DNA of 64,000 nucleotides, taken from contig NZ_CP099490.1 of assembly GCF_023923205.1 (NCBI RefSeq), positions 2,790,001 through 2,854,000 on the forward strand, written 5' to 3'. The DNA comes from Ornithinimicrobium cryptoxanthini (lineage in GTDB: Bacteria; Actinomycetota; Actinomycetes; Actinomycetales; Dermatophilaceae). Numbering within the stretch: position 1 is the first letter of the stretch; each line of letters opens with the position of its first letter. The notes under the pieces are model-generated. The model searched no databases. It saw only the letters and a list, made by a program, of their open reading frames with translations, and was not told the origin of the DNA. Below, piece after piece: positions 18,168 through 30,300 of the stretch. Both the position numbers and the translations under genes were made by a program.

Positions 18168-18626
18168 TCACTCGCGGGGCACATCTCCGCTCCACGCACC
18201 AGTCTCAGTGCCTCGCGACTCGATGAACTCCTTGAATCGCTTGGCATCCCCCTTGACGCGCCGGTCGTCCACGCCCAGGGCCGCGCCAGCGCTCTCCAGC
18301 ACGCCCTGCGGATCCCAGTCCATCTGGATGGTGACGCGCGTCGAACTATCGTCGAGCTTGTGGAAGGTCACCACGCCGGCCTGCTGCAGGTCGCCACCCA
18401 CAGTTGTCCAGGCGATCCGCTCCTCCGGGTGCTGCTCGCTGATCTCCGTGTCGAACTCCCGTGTCGCCCCCGCCACCTCCACCTTCCAGTGGTTGCGGGT
18501 GTCGCTGACCTGCGTCACGGATTCGACACCCTCCATGAACTGCGGGAATGTCTCGAACTGTGTCCACTGGTCATATGCCACGCGGATCGGGACGTCGACG
18601 TCCACGGTCTCGGTGATCTGGCTCAT
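18168..18626 (-). CDS. SRPBCC-family (polyketide cyclase/coenzyme Q-binding-like) protein
   Basis: The 152-residue protein starts MSQITETVDVDVPIRVAYDQ and continues WTQFETFPQFMEGVESV, the opening of START-like SRPBCC proteins that fold round a hydrophobic ligand pocket. The later ERIAWTTVGGDLQQAGVVTFHKL and a long C-terminal helix (KGDAKRFKEFIESRG) complete the fold. Related actinobacterial proteins are common and mostly uncharacterised. GGAGG lies nine bases before ATG 18626. It is followed by the terminator shared with the 43-residue gene. Ligand and role are unknown. Confidence 0.85.
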   Translation of the reverse strand: MSQITETVDVDVPIRVAYDQWTQFETFPQFMEGVESVTQVSDTRNHWKVEVAGATREFDTEISEQHPEERIAWTTVGGDLQQAGVVTFHKLDDSSTRVTIQMDWDPQGVLESAGAALGVDDRRVKGDAKRFKEFIESRGTETGAWSGDVPRE

Positions 18627-18718
18627 GACAAACCTCCTGTTGGGGATGCGTTCCCCTCTAGGCAACACCGGCTCCGGCGACCGTGCCAGCCGAGGCCGCA
18701 CCCGCTGTCCGTCCCAGG

Positions 18719-18946
18719 TCAGTCGGGCAGCTGGTAGGCGGTCGGCGGCGCGTCCTCGAGGCTGAGGTCGGCTGCACGGCCCTCGCCGGGCACCGCAGCC
18801 CGGAAGCCGTCCGGGGAGGCCGCCCGCCGCGCGATCTCGCCGCGCAGTCCGGCCAGGACGAGGTCGCCCAGTGTGTCCCCGTCACGAGCCGCGACGTCCA
18901 TGGCCTGACAGGCGAGGGCGTCGGGGATGTCGATGGTGGTCTTCAC
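18719..18946 (-). CDS. Orphan VapB/RHH-type antitoxin-like protein
   Basis: The 75-residue protein begins (as GTG) VKTTIDIPDALACQAMDVAA and continues DGDTLGDLVLAGLRGEIARR. This is the strand-helix-helix of small ribbon-helix-helix DNA-binding antitoxins that usually pair with PIN-domain toxins. The C-terminus (APPTAYQLPD) is the part that normally wraps a toxin. No PIN-domain or other toxin gene is adjacent: upstream is rdgB and downstream is the SRPBCC gene. GAGGGG lies unusually close to GTG 18946, so the exact start is uncertain. It starts four bases after the rdgB stop and is probably in its transcript. Confidence 0.6.
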   Translation of the reverse strand: MKTTIDIPDALACQAMDVAARDGDTLGDLVLAGLRGEIARRAASPDGFRAAVPGEGRAADLSLEDAPPTAYQLPD

Positions 18947-18950
18947 CCCC

Positions 18951-19655
18951 TCACGGTAGCGTCTGGGTGTTCTCCGGCCCAGGTCGCGCGAGCAGGCGCA
19001 CCAGGTCGCCGGCCAGCTCCCGGAAAGCACGGCCCCGGTGACTGATCGCGTGCTTCTCCTCGGGCGCGTGCTCGGCCAGGGTGCGCCCGTCGGGCATCAC
19101 CAGCAGCGGGTCATAACCGAAGCCGCCACTGCCGCGCGGCTCGTGCGCCAGGGTGCCGCGCACGCTGCCCTCGCGCACTACCGTCTCCAGTCCAGGGACC
19201 GACAGCGCTGCGGCACAGACGAAACCGGCCCCTCGGTGCTCGTCCGGCACGTCACCGAGCTGGGCCATGAGCAGGGCGTTGTTGGCCCGGTCCTTGCCGT
19301 CACCGTTCACGCCGGACCAGCGGGCGGAGAAGACGCCCGGGCTCCCGCCCAGCACGTCGACGGCGAGACCGGAGTCGTCGGCGAGCGCGGGCAACCCCGT
19401 GGCGGCGCTCACCGCCTCGGCCTTGAGCGTGGCATTGGCGGCGAAGGTCACCCCGGACTCGACGACATCCTCCACATCAGGGAAGTCCGTCACGCTCACC
19501 AGGGTGCGGCCGGTCTGCTCCAGCACGTCCGCGAGGATCGTGCGCAGCTCCTGGACCTTGTGCGCGTTGCGCGTCGCCAGGACGATCCGTCGCTCGCTCG
19601 TCACATCAGCAGCGGGTGGCCCAGGCGTGCTGTCTGCGGCCCCTGCCCCACTCAC
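18951..19655 (-). CDS. rdgB: XTP/dITP diphosphatase (RdgB/HAM1)
   Basis: The protein (234 residues from GTG 19655) hydrolyses non-canonical purine triphosphates such as dITP and XTP, keeping them out of nucleic acids. The diagnostic segments are [41 protein letters not shown] and [13 protein letters not shown], and a C-terminal [13 protein letters not shown]. The GTG overlaps the rph stop as GTGA, which favours this start. GTG 19604 would give 217 residues, closer to the family norm, and removes an unconserved Gly/Pro-rich leader. The rph-rdgB order is conserved in actinobacteria. Confidence 0.95.
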   Translation of the reverse strand: MSGAGAADSTPGPPAADVTSERRIVLATRNAHKVQELRTILADVLEQTGRTLVSVTDFPDVEDVVESGVTFAANATLKAEAVSAATGLPALADDSGLAVDVLGGSPGVFSARWSGVNGDGKDRANNALLMAQLGDVPDEHRGAGFVCAAALSVPGLETVVREGSVRGTLAHEPRGSGGFGYDPLLVMPDGRTLAEHAPEEKHAISHRGRAFRELAGDLVRLLARPGPENTQTLP

Positions 19656-20461
19656 CACGTCGGCGGCCCCTGGTCGATGTCTGCGCCGACCTCGCGCGGG
19701 TCAGCCCCGCCGATGTCGTCACCGCCGAAGGCCGCGGACTGTCGTGCGGTCAGCTCGGTGCACCCCTCGGCGGCCAGGTCGAGCATCGCGTCCAGCAGCT
19801 CCTTGTCAAACGGCACGCCCTCGGCCGTGCCCTGCACCTCGATGAACCGCCCGTCGCCGGTCATCACGACGTTCATGTCGGTGTCGGCGGTGGAGTCCTC
19901 CACATAGTCCAGGTCGAGCACCGGCTCACCGTTGACGACGCCGACGCTGACGGCGGCGACCTCCCCTGTGATCGGCTCTGCACCTTCCTTGATCAACCCC
20001 AGCGAGCGCCCCTTCTCGACCGCGTCGACGAGCGCGACATAGGCACCTGTGATCGCCGCGGTGCGGGTGCCCCCGTCGGCCTGGAGCACGTCGCAGTCCA
20101 GGTGGATGGTGTTCTCCCCCAGCGCGGACAGGTCGATGACCGCCCGCAGGCTTCGTCCGATCAGGCGGGAGATCTCGTGGGTGCGCCCGCCGATCCGCCC
20201 CTTGACCGACTCGCGGTCGCTGCGCGTGTGCGTGGCGCGCGGCAGCATCGCATACTCCGCTGTCGCCCAACCCAGTCCGCTCCCCTTGCGCCAGCGCGGC
20301 ACGCCTGCGGTGAACGAGGCCACGCACAGCACTCGCGTCCTGCCGAACTCGATGAGCACACTGCCCTCGGCGTGGTCCAGCCACCCGCGCGTGATCCGCA
20401 CCTCGCGGAGCTCGTCGCTCTGGCGTCCATCGTGGCGGGGTCCACCCGCTGCGTTCGTCAT
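19652..20461 (-). CDS. rph: Ribonuclease PH
   Basis: The 269-residue protein is a phosphate-dependent 3'-to-5' exoribonuclease that trims tRNA 3' ends. The family opening [20 protein letters not shown] is followed by [17 protein letters not shown] and [20 protein letters not shown], which carry the arginines for phosphate and RNA binding. [19 protein letters not shown] contains the catalytic-site residues. About 20 residues after the family core ([19 protein letters not shown]) are a non-conserved tail. I start at ATG 20461. It is the first gene of rph-rdgB and divergent from the giant-protein cluster. Confidence 0.95.
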   Translation of the reverse strand: MTNAAGGPRHDGRQSDELREVRITRGWLDHAEGSVLIEFGRTRVLCVASFTAGVPRWRKGSGLGWATAEYAMLPRATHTRSDRESVKGRIGGRTHEISRLIGRSLRAVIDLSALGENTIHLDCDVLQADGGTRTAAITGAYVALVDAVEKGRSLGLIKEGAEPITGEVAAVSVGVVNGEPVLDLDYVEDSTADTDMNVVMTGDGRFIEVQGTAEGVPFDKELLDAMLDLAAEGCTELTARQSAAFGGDDIGGADPREVGADIDQGPPTW

Positions 20462-20516
20462 GGCACCCAGCGTAGAGGTCTGGGCCTGCACCGGACCGGG
20501 CGGGAAGCAGGACGTT

Positions 20517-20526
20517 ACCCGCGGGT
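20517..20526. promoter_or_regulatory. Candidate operator palindrome upstream of the giant-protein cluster
   Basis: ACCCGCGGGT is a perfect 10-bp palindrome embedded in a direct repeat of GGTTACCC-like units (GTTACCC at 20514-20520 and GGTTACCCC just after). It lies in the 219-base divergent region between rph and the first cluster gene. A palindrome of this length can arise by chance in GC-rich DNA, so this is only a candidate binding site. Confidence 0.25.
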
Positions 20527-20681
20527 TACCCCTAGCCGACCCGCACTGGCCGCTGCTACGGTCGCCTGATCGGAGGGAGGCCAGGCAGGGACAGGGATCC
20601 AGCCCCGAGTCTCACTCCACAACTCTCAGCACAGCCCGCATCATGACGCGGCGGTCACGCCCGTCAAGGACAGAGGACCTG

Positions 20682-21365
20682 ATGTCCCCGTCGGATCGCG
20701 CGCCCACGGCAGGGGGGCGCAGCCAGACCCCGATGACCCTCGCGCGCGCACAGCGTCTCGCCGGCGTGACGCTGGACAACGCCGACCTGACCCAGCTGAT
20801 CACACTCGTCCAGACCGCGCCGTGGATCGCCAAGGTCGGTCCGGCCAAGAAGCTCAAGCCCGGTGAGCTCACCCGCGGCCTGATGCACATCCCGCAGGGC
20901 GAGGCCCAGACGGCGCTGCGCGGCGTGGTCCGGCTCGTCGCCGACCTGCCCCGCGACAGCACGCCCGTCGTCGTCTGGCAGGACCGCGGCAGCGAGCTCG
21001 AGATCGACACCGCTGCCACCAGCCTGAGCTGCCGGGTCGGGGTCGTGACCGTCGGCGTCGCCGTGAGCTGTGACCAGTTGTCCGAGCAGGCGGTGATCGA
21101 GGTCCCCCTCGGCGTCGGCACGGCCGAACGTCCGACGGGCCTGGTCATGTCTGCCCTGACCCACCTCGCCGGGCCGTCCGTCGTCGTCGACCGGTGGGCC
21201 GACGCCATCACCGCCTTTGCCTGGGAGTGCGTCGTCGAGACGGCCCGCCGGCTCTGTGAGCTGGCCGGCGCGGACGCCGGCGGACGTCCACTGACCCCCG
21301 GTGCCATCGGTGCGGAAAGCAAGGCCCTGATCATCCAGCCGATGTCACCACACAGGGCCCGGTGA
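20682..21365 (+). CDS. Hypothetical protein, first gene of the giant-protein cluster (227 residues)
   Basis: I do not recognise this 227-residue protein. A disordered N-terminus of about 30 residues precedes a mixed alpha/beta body: MTLARAQRLAGVTLDNADLT, ITLVQTAPWIAKVG, GELTRGLMHIPQGEAQ, then beta-rich segments (VVVWQDRGSELEIDT, CRVGVVTVGVAVSCDQ) and a C-terminal helix (AITAFAWECVVETARRLCEL). There is no signal peptide or membrane helix. GAGGA lies about ten bases before the ATG. It begins the six-gene run, with the 3290-residue gene starting five bases after its stop, so it is almost certainly co-expressed with it. The function is unknown. Its small size next to giant partners suggests an adaptor, chaperone or regulator, which is inference only. 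Confidence 0.75.
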   Translation: MSPSDRAPTAGGRSQTPMTLARAQRLAGVTLDNADLTQLITLVQTAPWIAKVGPAKKLKPGELTRGLMHIPQGEAQTALRGVVRLVADLPRDSTPVVVWQDRGSELEIDTAATSLSCRVGVVTVGVAVSCDQLSEQAVIEVPLGVGTAERPTGLVMSALTHLAGPSVVVDRWADAITAFAWECVVETARRLCELAGADAGGRPLTPGAIGAESKALIIQPMSPHRAR

Positions 21366-21370
21366 CCTGA

Positions 21371-24300
21371 ATGACGGTCGCCGAGTCGGATCTCGAGTCC
21401 TTCGCCCAGCTCACCCGGGCGCTCGGCATCACCACCAGCAGCGGCGGCGCAAACGCGGAGTGGTTCCAGGACCCCGTGGGCGGCACCACTGAGAACCCCA
21501 CCGGCCTCAAGACGATCCTGGCCAACGACGACCAGCGCGAGGCGCTCGTCCAGTTCGTTGACGAGGTCCTTGGTCCGCCGGAGGCCGACCAACGGGAGGA
21601 GACCACCTGGCTGCCGCTCTTCCGCAACCCCGACCCCGAGCTGACCATCTATGCCGTGCTCACCCCGGTCACCGGCGCAGTCCAGGTCGGCATCGGTGTC
21701 GCCCACTCCAGCGGGGACCTCAGCCCCCGCGTCACCACGCGACTCCACGCCCCGCTCTTCCGCGTGCCCCGAGACACCGCGACCCTGCCGAGCGACAGCG
21801 CCACGAGTCTGCCCAGCTGGCTGCTGCTCGGCCGCGAGGCAGGACGGGTGGCCATCGAGGTCGACGCCACCTTCACCGACGACGCGCCCACCCCCGGCGA
21901 GGCATTCCTGCGCGGCCTGCGCGCGGGCATCGAGGTGCCCACCGACGGCGTGAGCGACGTCGGGTTCACCCTCACCCTGCGGGACCTGCAGATCCCCGGA
22001 ACCACCGCACCCTCCAGCCCGACCCTTGACCTCGACAGCCTCGACGACCTGGGCGAGGACGTCTTCACCTTCGCCGTCGGCCTGCTCCGCAGCCAGCTCG
22101 CCGCGCTGGACACCAACGATGCCGGTCTGCGGATCGCCGCCGCCCTCAGTGGGCTGCTCGGGCTGCGGGACATCCCCAACGTGCCAGCTTTCCCTCTCGC
22201 TGACCTGCCACAGCGTGGGGTCGCCGCGATCACCGACTGGATCTCCGGGATCCTGGCCGACAACGACGCGCTCGACGCCTGGCTCGGCCAGCTAGCCCTC
22301 CTCACCGGCGGCAGCGCACGCCCCGCCGACGACGCCGTCGCGTTCTCGATCGGCGACGCCGACCTGCTGCTCGGGATGCGAGTCACCCCTGGGGCGGACG
22401 GTCACCTGGTCCTCATCCCGTGGCTCCGACTCGACCTCGAGGCCTCACCCGGAGCCGTCGTCGCCGTCAGCGCCGACCTGTTCCGGGCCGAGACCGCGAC
22501 CGGCGCCGTCGTCGCGCTGCCCGCCCTCGACCTCTCTGCGGTGTTCGGCGCGGAGGCTCCAGCCCCCAAGCTCCTCGCCACCGGACCCGTGCGCATCCGT
22601 TCCGTGCGGGTGGGCGTGGGCATCGACGAGCAGCGCCACCCGACGCCTCGGCTCACCCTGCACGACGTCGACCTCGCGGCCGGCACCTCCAACGCCACCC
22701 ACCACGACGTCCTCGACCTCTCCTCCCCCGATGCCGCGCTCGCCGCCGTCGACGACGTGGTGGCCGACCTGCTCACCAACCTCCTCGACGACCTCGGTCC
22801 GGCCGGGGCACTGCTTGCCACCGCGCTCGGCACCGACCCGCCCACCGGGGTCGACCCGGTCTCGGTCCCCGCCCTGCTCGCCGACCCGCTCACCGCGATG
22901 GCCGCCTACTGGCGCGAGGTGCTGGCCGCCCCGGCGGCTGCCAGGGAGCTGCTCTCGGACCTCGCTCACCTACTCCTCGGCACCCCGACCAGCATTACCG
23001 GTGACGGGACGGCCGAGGACCCGTGGCTGCTGCCCCTGCACCCGAGCGTGGCCGTGGCGCTCGCCGTGAGGTATGTCGAGAACGTCCTGACCGTGTCCGT
23101 CTCGGCACGGCCCACCCACACCCTGACCGACACCGCGCTGGGTGACGTCGCGGTCTCCGCCTCCGTGGTCACGGACCTGCTGCGGGTCGATCTCGACACC
23201 GGGTCAGCCGCGTTCGTCACCGGGTTCAGCGGCGGCGTGCAGGTCGCGCCCGTCGGTCCCGACCCGCTCCATCTCCCTCTGATGGTCGCCGACCTCGATG
23301 TCGCAGCCGTCGGGCTGGAGGTCACGTGGACCCCAGCGGCCGGGCTGCTCCTCACCCCGAGCGGCGACGTCTCACTCACCTGGTCAGACGTTGCGGGGCC
23401 GACCACGCTGCCGCTGCCGATGCCCGTCCGCGCACCGGACGGCACCCTGACGCTCACCAGCGACTGGGACGGTGTCGAGCTGGCGCTGGGGCGGCTGCTC
23501 CTGGCCCCCGAGCTCAGCGCGATCCACCCGTTCGTGCACCTCCTCGGGTGGGCGGGCACCGGTCCCCGCCTCACGATCAGCGCCCTGCTCGACGACCCAG
23601 TCGCCGCCCTGGAGGACTGGGCGGCCGACCTGGCGCTGGAGTGCACGCACCTGCACACCACCCTGAGCGCGATCGCCACCCTGTTCTCCGCCGGGCAGGC
23701 GTCTGTCCCCTTCGGCCTGGGCCGCCGCGGTGCGCCCTATCGGGCTCCGGTCGGCGGGCACCCCTCGCTGCCCGGGCTCGCGGTCTGGACCGAGCCGCCG
23801 TGCCCGCGCCCGAGCGAGTGGGGTGGCACCAGCGGCTTCGAGCCCGGCCCCGACCCGAGCGGCGCCGGCTTCGTCGCCGCGCTCGAGACCGTGGCCCGGG
23901 ACCTGCCCGAGCTCGCCGACCTGCTGACCGCCCGACCCTCCCTGGACAGCGGCCTTGACGCGCTCATCACCCGGTCCAGCGGGACCGACGGTCTGGTCGC
24001 CGCCGGCTCTGGGCTGCCCGATGGGGTCACCTCTGCCGTGCTGGCCGGCTATGGCCACGCGGAAGCGCGCGCGGCGAGCGTCCTCGACCTGCTGCCCTGG
24101 ACCGGCATGGGACCGGCTCCGGCAGACCGCGTGCACCTCACGACAGACCTCGGCTGGTGGCAGGGGCACCCGGAGTCCCAGCGGATCGACGCCACCGGCG
24201 GCACCGTGCCAGCGCTGCCCACCGTCGCGTCCGGCCCGTGGTTCGTCCTCGTCCCGGCCGTGACGGCCTCTGGCCCTGGCACAGATGGCATTGCGGCACA

Positions 24301-27300
24301 AGCAGACCGGATCGCCGAGGTGCTCCGCGAACGCACCGGTGCGGTCACCCTCGTGGCCCACGGTGGCCCGGGGGCAGCCGCCCTGCGCGCGGCTGCACGG
24401 CCGGCGCTCACCGCCGTCGTCGGCGCCGTCGCCACGGTCGGGAGTCCGTGGACCGCGGTCCCGACGGCAACCTTTGTCGGGCACGGCGGCAACGCTCTCA
24501 CCTTCCTCAACGCCCTCGCCGGCAGCGATCTGCCCGAGCTCCCCGACGACCAGCTCGCCCACTTCAGCGGTCCACTCCAGCGATCGTTCGGGCTGCTGCG
24601 TCGGCTACGGCAGGAGCGCCTCGTGGCCGACCTGCCCAACGCCGCGGCCGAGGTCATCCGGCCTGGTCTCACGGTCCATGCCATCACCGGCTCGCTCACC
24701 ACGTCCGATGTCGTGGAGCAGCTCGGTGCCCTGATGGCGCAGGCCGTGGACGAGCGGATCGGGTCCAGCACGGCACCCGAACCGGTCGAGCAGCTGCACG
24801 CCGGCCTCGGCCTGCCTGCTGTCGACGTCGCCGTCGGTCCGATCAGTCTCGGCGTGCGCGCCGACCTCTCCCTGCTGTCGGTCCAGCGCGCGGACCCACG
24901 GGTGCGCTCAGAGCGCGTCCTCACCACCGCGATCCGTCTCGCGGTCACCGACGGGTGGCTCCTGGGTGGGCCGGGGGCGACCCAGCGAGACCTCGAGGTG
25001 CGCTGGGTGGAGATCGCCCTGCGCGACCCACTCGACGGCTCCGAGCCGACCTGTGAGCTCGTCCTGCACGAGGCGCACGCCTACACCGCCTCCCGCGAGC
25101 GCTGGGTGGTGCGCGCCGACGGCCTCGACCCCGAGGCGACGCTGGCGCTGCCCGAGGTCAAGCTCATCCTCAGCGCCGTCGCCACCCGGATCCACGCCGA
25201 GGCACCCTCCCTCTCGGCGCTGCTCACCGACTACGGCCTCTTCCGCGAGGGCGGACTCGACCCGACGGGGCTGGACCGCCTGCTCTTCGACACGAGGGCG
25301 TTCCTGAGCACGCCGCTGCAGCTCGACCCCGCCACTGTCGTCGGCCACCTGTGCACGGTGCTCGGCACACCAGTGGGGCCGACCCCGACCACCCTGCGCC
25401 TCGGCTCCGCCGACGCGAGCGTCGACATCGACCTGGCGACAGGCACGGTCAGCGCCGCGGCGACCGTCGAGGTCCCCGGGGCGGCGGCGGTCACGGCCAG
25501 CGTCACGGTGCCGGCACGCGAGCTGACCGGTGGGAGCGGCCTCGGCGGTGCGACGAACGGCACCGGCACGAGCGCCCAGCTCAGCATTGGTTCGCTCGAG
25601 CCACACGACGGCGTGCGGCTCGACGCCGAGCTGGGACCGGCCGGTCCCTCAGTCACCCTCACGATCCCCGGGGCGTCCGGACCACGGACCGTGCCCGTCT
25701 ATCCCACGCTCATCGTCGCCGACGTCACTGAGGCGCTCCTCGCCTTCAGCCCCGCCGTCTTCTGCCAGGCCCTGCTCAACGGGCTGCGCGGCGCACTGTC
25801 GCGAGCCAGGGCCGCCGTCCTGGACGAGGTCCTGACCCAGCTGGGCCTGCTCGACCCCGTGCTGGACCGGCTCGGCGTGCCGGTCGCGGTGCTCATCGAC
25901 CCCATCGGCTATCTGCGCCGGCGTCCTGACCCGCTCGGGACGGCCCTGAGCATCCTGGAGGCGCTCGCAGACCTCGTCGTCCCGGGTCGCACCGGGTCCG
26001 GCTGGCCGATCACCGACGAGGTCAGGCTCTCCTATGCGCTGGTGGCCGGCCGCCTCGAGCTGCTCGTCGAGGTGGACCTGGACACCACGGTCGACACCGC
26101 CGCGGTCGACCTCACCCTGGCCGGCGGCCTGCGCATCGACACGTCGGGCAAGGTCCACGCGCTCGCCACCGCATCCGGCAGCGTCGATGGCTATGGTCTC
26201 GCGCTGCGGGTCGGGACGTCCACGACAGCCCCCGTCGCCCTGGACCTGACCCGCCCGGGTCCGGCCAGCGCACTAGCCATCTATCCCGTCGGGCCGGGCC
26301 TGGGTGGGGGCCTCGAGATCGCCGGCGCAGCAGCCCAGGCCGCGGTTGTCGTCGCCCTCAACGAGCTCATCGCCCGCCGCGGGACCGGGGACTCGAGCAT
26401 CCAGCAGGTCGGCACCGTGGCCGACCACCTGGCCCTCGGTCTGGGTCTGGTCGCCGACCCGGCCGGCACAGACCATGCCCTCGCCCCGGCGCAGGTCTCG
26501 GCCTTCGCGGCCGACCCGGGAGCACGCCTGCTCGCGCGGCTACCCGACCTCACGGCGCACCTGCTCGCGAGCATCGCGACCGCCCTCGGCTCAGACGAGA
26601 TCACCGCGACGCCGGTCGGGACGGCGACCCGCATCGCCTACGGGACCACGGCCTACCTCGAGCTCGACGGGCCGACGCGACAGGTCCGCCTCGGTGCCAC
26701 GGTTGACCTCGACGGGGCCGGCGTCCTGGAGATCACGCAGATCTGCATCGGCGCCGCCGGGGTCAGCGTCGAGATCAGCGTCGGGCCGGTCACCGTGGAT
26801 CTCGGGTCCGTGCTGCTCTTCCCCCTCGTGACCATCCGCGCAGGGGTGGGCAGCGGCAGCTTCGATCGCATGGTCGGGGTGGGTCTGGCGACCAGCGCGA
26901 CAGGCACCGAGAGCGTCGAGGTCCGCTGGGTCCTCGACGCCACCCCGCCTCAGATCGTGGCGGTGTCCTCTGGCGCACCGATCACCGACCCGGCCACGAT
27001 CGCCACCCGCGCGCTCGGACTGGCCGTCAACATCGCGTCCGGCGTGCTCGCCGAGCAGCTCGCGTCGGTGCTCACCACCGAGGTGACCGCCAGGCTCCAG
27101 GACGTCGTGTTCACCGGCGGGTCGGCCGCCATCGATCCCGGTCTCGTCGAGGCGCTCATCCACCCCGAAACGCTTTTGGACCGGCTCTACACGCTGGTGT
27201 GGAACTGCGCAACTGTCGGGACCCCGGTCTCGGTCAAGATCGAGGACACGCTCGAGATCGGCCTGACGGCCGTCGCGACCACCGATGACCGACAGCACCT

Positions 27301-30300
27301 CGGCCTGCGACTCAGCCTGCCCGACGGCGAGGAGCTCACCCTCGTCGAGGGGTCCCTCACCGTCGCGCTGGAGTGCAACTCGCGCTGGATCGTGCCGGAG
27401 GTGCAGCCGGGACTGTCGATCCTCCTCCTCGAGGGAACCGCCACCTCGCTCCAGCTGGTGCCCGGCGTCATCGTCGGCGGTCTCGGCGTGCGCTTCACCG
27501 CGAGCGGACAGCCGTTGCTGGACCTCGGCTCGGTCTCCCTCGACGGCATCGCGGTGCGGGTCTATGGCGAGGCGAGCGCCGCCGGCGTCGGCGGAGGCGC
27601 CCAGCTCGTCCTCGAAGGGCTGTCCGTCGCGCCCGGTGGCGGTGGCGGGACCAACCCGGTGGCCAACGGCATCATGAACGACGTCGGTGCCGCGAGCGAG
27701 AGCGCCCGACCCACCTTCTCGCCCTCCCTCGCGGTCCAGAAGCCACCGGGTCAGGACCTCGCCATCTCGCTGCGGGCCGGGGACCCGCCCGGGCCGTGGT
27801 GGGTCGTGATCGAGCGTCAGCTCGGTCCGTTGTATGTCGACCGCATCGGTTTCGACTCGGTCGAGAACAACGGCCAGGTCACCAAGATCAGCCTGCTCTT
27901 CACCGGCCAGCTCGACCTCTTCGGGCTCACCGCGGCAGTCGACGAGCTGGCTCTGTCCTGGGAGGGCGGCGACGTGCTCGCCATCTCGAGCTGGTCCGTC
28001 GACCTGATGGGGCTGGCCGTCAGTGCCGACATGGCCGGCGTCAGTCTCTCTGGCGGCCTGCTCAAGATCAAACAGGGCTCAAGCACGTCCTACGTGGGCA
28101 TGCTGGTCGGCCGCTTCGCGGCATACGGCCTGTCGGTCTTTGGTGGCTTCACCCACGATGGCGAGCACGCCTCGTTCTTCGTCTTCGGCGGTGTCAACGG
28201 CCCTATCGGCGGACCACCGGCGTTCTTCCTCACCGGCATCGCCGGCGGCCTCGGCATCAACCGCGGCCTGCGGGTGCCGGACGACCTCTCCCAGTTCGGC
28301 AGCTATCCGTTCATCGCCGCTCTCAACCCCGCCGCGCCGCAGCGTGAACCGATGGAGGCGCTGCACGAGCTGAGCCACTACTTCCCGCACCAGGTGGGCA
28401 ACTTCTGGTTCGCCGGCGGGATCTCGTTCACCTCCTTCGCCCTGATCGACGGCATCGCCGTGGTGGCGGTCTCCTTCGGCAGCAGCGGGCTCGACATCAA
28501 CCTCTTCGGTCTCGCGCGGATGGCCCTGCCCCGGCCGGGTGCCGCCCTGGTGTCGATCGAGCTGGCGATCGTGGTCCGCTTCTCGCTGAGCGACGGCGTG
28601 TTCATGATCCGTGCCCAGCTCACGGACAACTCGTGGCTGCTCTATCCCGAGATCCGCCTCACCGGTGGCTTCGCCTTCGCGATCTGGTGGAAAGGGCCAC
28701 TGGCCGGGCAGTTCGTGCTCACGATGGGCGGCTACCACCCGACCTTCCACGTCGAGGGCTATCCCGACGTGCCCCGCCTCGGGCTGGTCTGGCGGATCAG
28801 CGACTCCCTCGTCATCAAGGGCGAGTCCTACTTCGCGCTCACCTCCGAGGCGCTGATGGCAGGTCAGTCCGTCGAGGCCAGCCTTGACCTCGGCTGGGTC
28901 TGGGCCAAGGTCACCTTCAGCGCCGACGGCATCGTCTACTTCGACCCGTTCTCCTTCGATGTGAAGGTCCGGGCCAGCATCTCCGCAGGCATCCACATCG
29001 ACCTCTGGCTCACCACGCTCAGCCTGAGCATCACGATCAGTGCCGAGATCCACGTCTGGGGGCCGGACTTCGCGGGCAAGGTCACCTTCGAGATCGGGCC
29101 GGCGACGGTGCCGATCCGGTTTGGCAGCAACCGCCGAGTCGAGCCCGAGACCCTCGCCTGGGTGCCTTTCGTCGAAAAATACCTCGAGCGCGGCAGTGGC
29201 AACACAGCCCGGGCACTGAGCGCAATCACGGGCCGCGGCACGCTGCCCACGTCGACCAAGGGTGAGACCGGGGCGCCGAGCGCCGACGGTTCGGCCACGC
29301 TGCCCTACCGCGTGTTTGCCGAGTTCGAGATCACCTTCACGTCCTCCATCCCAGCCACGGCACTGACCATCGGCACTGCTTCCCCGCTGCCGGTCGCCCC
29401 CACCCTCGCCGGGTCGACGACGTCCTTGGGCCTGGCACCCATGGGGCTACGAGATCTCACCCCGACCCTCAGAATCCGCCTTGAGCGCAAGACGGGAAGC
29501 GGTGGCTGGACCGCCCACGACAGCAAGCTCGGCCCCCTCGCAGCCGGTCTCAACGGCAACGGGCCGGCATCGTATGCGACCGAGTCGTTCCCGCTCGGAG
29601 TGTTCGGGGCCCCGCATGCCTCCGCGTCAAACACCAGGCTGCCGAACCACGAGGTCGTCGTCGCCGCCCACCAGGTGACCCTCGTCGCCGGCATCATCGC
29701 GTCGACCCCTGGTCCGCCGATGGACTACTACAAGGTCGAGTGCAAGCAACGACCGCTGCCCCTGCAGGCAACCCGCACCTCCCGCGCGTCGATGGTCAAC
29801 CTCGGCCGGACGCTGGAGGCCCCCCTGCCGGTCAACGCCAGCGAGGCGCTCACCCAAGCCCAGACCATTCTCTTTGAGCACGGGCACGAGCAGCACAGCG
29901 CGGTGGCTAGGGCATCCTTCGCCGCGGACCGGTCCGCGCCGCCGATGTTTGGCACTCTCACCGACGGGCTCGTCGCCGACAACGGTGCCGACGGCGAGCG
30001 ATCCAGGCTCCCTGTCGCCGCGACCCCGAAGCGCAAGCCGCGCCGGCCGATCGTCGTGGGCCTCCTCGAGTCCGGCGACCTGGCCGTCCGTCGCCCGGCC
30101 GGCACGACGGTCGCGGACGGTCGGCTCAAGCGTCGTCCGGCACCGAGCACCGTCTCGGTGCAGAGCCGACTGTCCACGCGGCTCCCGATCGCGCTCACCC
30201 GGTCCAGCCCCTCGGTGACCAGGGCTGGGGCAACCCTGGCTGCGACGACCTTTGTGCCACGCACCACCGCGGCGTCCACCGGACACGTCAGCACCGGGAG

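Noticed and set aside
18719..18946. A complete toxin-antitoxin locus
   Set aside because: Neither neighbour (rdgB, SRPBCC protein) is a toxin, so only the antitoxin-like protein is called.
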